From the NCBI RefSeq assembly GCF_039851975.1, contig NZ_CP156660.1, positions 1,679,035-1,743,034 on the forward strand: 64,000 bases of DNA, written 5' to 3'. The notes beneath the pieces were generated by a model. It did not search any database. It worked only from the letters and a program-made list of their open reading frames with translations, and was not told the origin of the DNA. Each line of letters opens with the position of its first letter. Position 1 is the first letter of the stretch. The DNA is from Desulfoscipio sp. XC116 (GTDB taxonomy: Bacteria; Bacillota; Desulfotomaculia; Desulfotomaculales; Desulfallaceae). The position numbers and the translations under genes are program-made. Below, one piece after another: positions 62,031 to 64,000 of this stretch.

Positions 62031-62305
62031 TGCCGAACACCTCCCCAAAAGCTTAGTGTTATAATACAACAAAATTAAAAAAATGTTAATATTATATTAA
62101 TTTTATGTTAAGTGGATTGTACCATGCTTCACATTGTTTATGCAATAGATATTCTAATAATTATCTGATAATTATATGGCAGTTTGGCTAGCTGATCAAG
62201 ATTAAAATGCCATAGCGTCATAAATATTATGGCTATGGCTCTGAAAAAATGTGTAGCCCCAGGGTTTAATGCGTTGTATATATCTTGTTGTAAATACATG
62301 AGGGT

Positions 62306-62776
62306 TTAAATGTGCCCTGTTAGGTCTAGGTCCGGCACCTCGGTCTTAATCAAATCAGGCCGTACTTTACTGATTCGTTTAAGTGCCCTGACGACCCCCG
62401 GATTCAGTGCCGGGTCGTCAAGAAAAGAGGCCAGTATGGACACATAGTCTTGGAAAAGTTCCGGCTGATGATAAATAATTTCTCCCGCGGCCTCGGGAGC
62501 CACCCAAAGAGACCCGCCCGATTCATCATTTAACTCCCAAAATATACGCCGCATGATAGTTTTGGCCCGTTCGGGATTATTTTGGGCTATTCTGTCCGTA
62601 AGTAGTCCTAAACCTTCTATTGCCCGCTGGCGCACATATTCGTTCAGGCTGTACAGAAATGAAAAAAGAGCGCCGGTAACTCTGCCGGTATGCTGTTCAC
62701 CCAGGTTGATTAACTGATTTAGGTCCCCATATAGCAGTATTTGTTCTACGTTTTTTTTAATGGCTGAAAAATTCAT
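62306..62776 (-). CDS. HEAT-repeat-like protein (DVU0298-like)
   Basis: About 156 all-helical residues with HEAT-like repeats: VRQRAIEGLGLLTDRIA, APEAAGEIIYHQPELFQ, NPGVVRALKRISKVRPDLI. It recalls the DVU0298 family seen in sulfate reducers and related Firmicutes, from memory only; no activity is known. The ATG at 62776 has AGGGAG nine bases upstream, preferred over a TTG three codons earlier. Single gene. Confidence 0.7.
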   Translation of the reverse strand: MNFSAIKKNVEQILLYGDLNQLINLGEQHTGRVTGALFSFLYSLNEYVRQRAIEGLGLLTDRIAQNNPERAKTIMRRIFWELNDESGGSLWVAPEAAGEIIYHQPELFQDYVSILASFLDDPALNPGVVRALKRISKVRPDLIKTEVPDLDLTGHI

Positions 62777-62984
62777 ATAAAACAACTCCCTTCTCCCATC
62801 TTATTCTACCATGCATATCCATAACGATAATCTAATATTAACCTTTTGTGCGCAAAAGCTAAAGGCATGCTCGGCCCGAATGATTGAAATCGAATCATGT
62901 TTTAAGTTCACAAGGTGTTTGGGAAGGAACTTCAGAAGATAATGTCGAAAAAGTGATAATGATTTTTTCTAAGGATGGGTTTTG

Positions 62985-64000
62985 ATGCGAAAAGTTGCCG
63001 TATTCAGGCTCAAGCCGGGCATGAAAGTGGCCCGCGCAGTATACAATGCCAATCAGCAGGTGCTGTTGGCCGCCGGTACTGTTCTAACGTCGAATTTCAT
63101 TAAAAAATTACTGCAGCTTAATATACCGGGTGTATACATAGACGACGGCTTATTATCCGATGTGGAGCTTGACGACGTAGTTTCGGAGGATACAAGGAAC
63201 CGGGCTATTAGTTACACTAAAAAAATATTTCATGATTTTTATTATACCAGAAGTCTTAGCGGTTTAAAAAAAATGGAGCAAACCGTTAACAATATACTTG
63301 AAGATTTGATGAATAATTCCTCCCTCATGGTAAATCTTGTGGATATTCGCAGTTCGGATGAATACACTTTTGGACACTCGGTGAATACATGTATTTTATC
63401 AATAATTACCGGCATGAAAATGGGTTATACGGGAAAAGCCCTGTGCCGCTTGGCAATGGGAGCGATTATGCACGATTTGGGGAAAACACTTATACCTGCA
63501 GAAATACTTAATAAGGCTGGTAAGCTAACGGCAGAGGAATATGCAATTGTTAAGAAGCATACGGAATACGGTTATTCGATATTGACAAAAACCAGGCGCT
63601 TTAATGCTGTATCAGCGCTGATAGCGCTGCAGCATCATGAACGATACAATGGATCAGGTTATCCAAACGGTCTTACGAGTGACCAGATTCACGAATTTTC
63701 AGTTATTGTGGGTTTAGCCGATACGTACGATGCTTTAACTTCGGACAGAGTTTATCATACTGCCTATACCCCTTATGAGGCTTTTGAAATGATATCTGCT
63801 TTTGGCGATTACATGTTTGACTTTAATGTAGTTAAGTCGTTTTTGCATCATGTAGCCGCCTATCCGGTGGGTAGTTTGGTTAAGCTCAGCACCGGGGAAA
63901 TTGGTGCGGTGGTGCAAAACCGCCCCGGCTATTCATTATGTCCATTGGTAAGAATTTTATTTACATCCGAACATGAGCCATTGACTTGTCCGGCGGAGAT
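62985..64000 (+). CDS. HD-GYP domain protein, cut by the right edge
   Basis: The first 338 codons are present; the frame is still open at 64000. Residues 1-60 are a small beta domain (VFRLKPGMKVARAVYNANQQVLLAAGTVLT) seen in many clostridial HD-GYP proteins. The HD-GYP part follows: GHSVNTCILS, MGAIMHDLGKTLIPAEILNKAGKLT, KKHTEYGYSIL, ALQHHERYNGSGYPNGL and GLADTYDALTSDRVY. The HD pair and HHxxxxGxGYP are intact, so c-di-GMP hydrolysis is likely. The ATG has AAGGATGG upstream. Confidence 0.9.
   Translation, partial: MRKVAVFRLKPGMKVARAVYNANQQVLLAAGTVLTSNFIKKLLQLNIPGVYIDDGLLSDVELDDVVSEDTRNRAISYTKKIFHDFYYTRSLSGLKKMEQTVNNILEDLMNNSSLMVNLVDIRSSDEYTFGHSVNTCILSIITGMKMGYTGKALCRLAMGAIMHDLGKTLIPAEILNKAGKLTAEEYAIVKKHTEYGYSILTKTRRFNAVSALIALQHHERYNGSGYPNGLTSDQIHEFSVIVGLADTYDALTSDRVYHTAYTPYEAFEMISAFGDYMFDFNVVKSFLHHVAAYPVGSLVKLSTGEIGAVVQNRPGYSLCPLVRILFTSEHEPLTCPAE

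Noticed and set aside
62943-62949. Spo0A box TGTCGAA before the HD-GYP gene (also near hepT, mqnC and the kinase gene)
   Set aside because: A 7-mer occurs at about the rate expected by chance in 64 kb, and no promoter geometry supports it.

Overview
The window reads as chromosome of an anaerobic, spore-former-type Firmicute close to Desulfotomaculum and other Peptococcaceae. This is inferred from gene content: a siroheme-dependent (Ahb) heme operon, a futalosine menaquinone cluster, selenocysteine machinery, ADP-forming and AMP-forming acyl-CoA synthetases, acyl-CoA dehydrogenases, a lone 2-oxoacid:ferredoxin oxidoreductase subunit, and strong AGGAGG-type ribosome binding sites with frequent GTG/TTG starts. 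No rRNA is present, so the species is not fixed. Most genes lie on the minus strand.

Layout. 1-8521: a minus-strand heme operon (sirC, hemA, hemC, cobA-hemD, ahbC, hemB, ahbD, ahbB, ahbA; the last runs off the left edge) that would take glutamyl-tRNA to heme b through siroheme. 8628-11143: a polyprenyl diphosphate synthase, a plus-strand tRNA-Sec with promoter and terminator, a 36-residue membrane peptide, and directly behind it about 370 bp of tandem hairpins with GNRA loops that looks like an undescribed structured RNA. 11140-17647: an Mrr-like membrane protein, an orphan 2-oxoacid:ferredoxin oxidoreductase beta subunit, an ArgA-type acetyltransferase, and purL-purQ. 17749-19920: an IS1634-type insertion sequence between two identical 80-bp direct repeats. 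19990-23687: universal stress protein, RNase HI, DUF456 protein, a Ser-rich 53-residue peptide gene, an LpdD-like protein and a MidA-like methyltransferase. 23825-30811: selB-selA, an amidohydrolase and the KtrAB/Trk potassium system.

31096-39851: an ADP-forming acyl-CoA synthetase behind a FadR-like palindrome, then the menaquinone cluster mqnC-mqnA-mqnE-mqnP-mqnL and a catalytically degenerate prenyl-synthase homologue. 40019-43406: speD, a large membrane protein with an alkaline-phosphatase-like ectodomain, and a ferredoxin. 43693-51007: a fatty-acid/acyl-CoA region (two acyl-CoA dehydrogenases, acyl-CoA ligase, enoyl-CoA hydratase, XRE regulator) and a NapH-like ferredoxin. 51223-64000: alr, nnrE-D, acpS (no normal start), a LytS/LytR pair, acs, a Na/Pi symporter, a HEAT-like protein, and an HD-GYP protein cut by the right edge.

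The most notable points are the hairpin-array RNA at 10450-10815 with its small membrane-peptide gene; a dispersed three-hairpin element of about 110 bp present four times (23744, 38946, 43055, 51008) that resembles IS200/IS605-type ends; the 80-bp target duplication of the IS; the active-site-less prenyl synthase beside the menaquinone genes; and three genes (mqnC, mqnE, acpS) whose conserved N-termini lack an ATG, GTG or TTG start.
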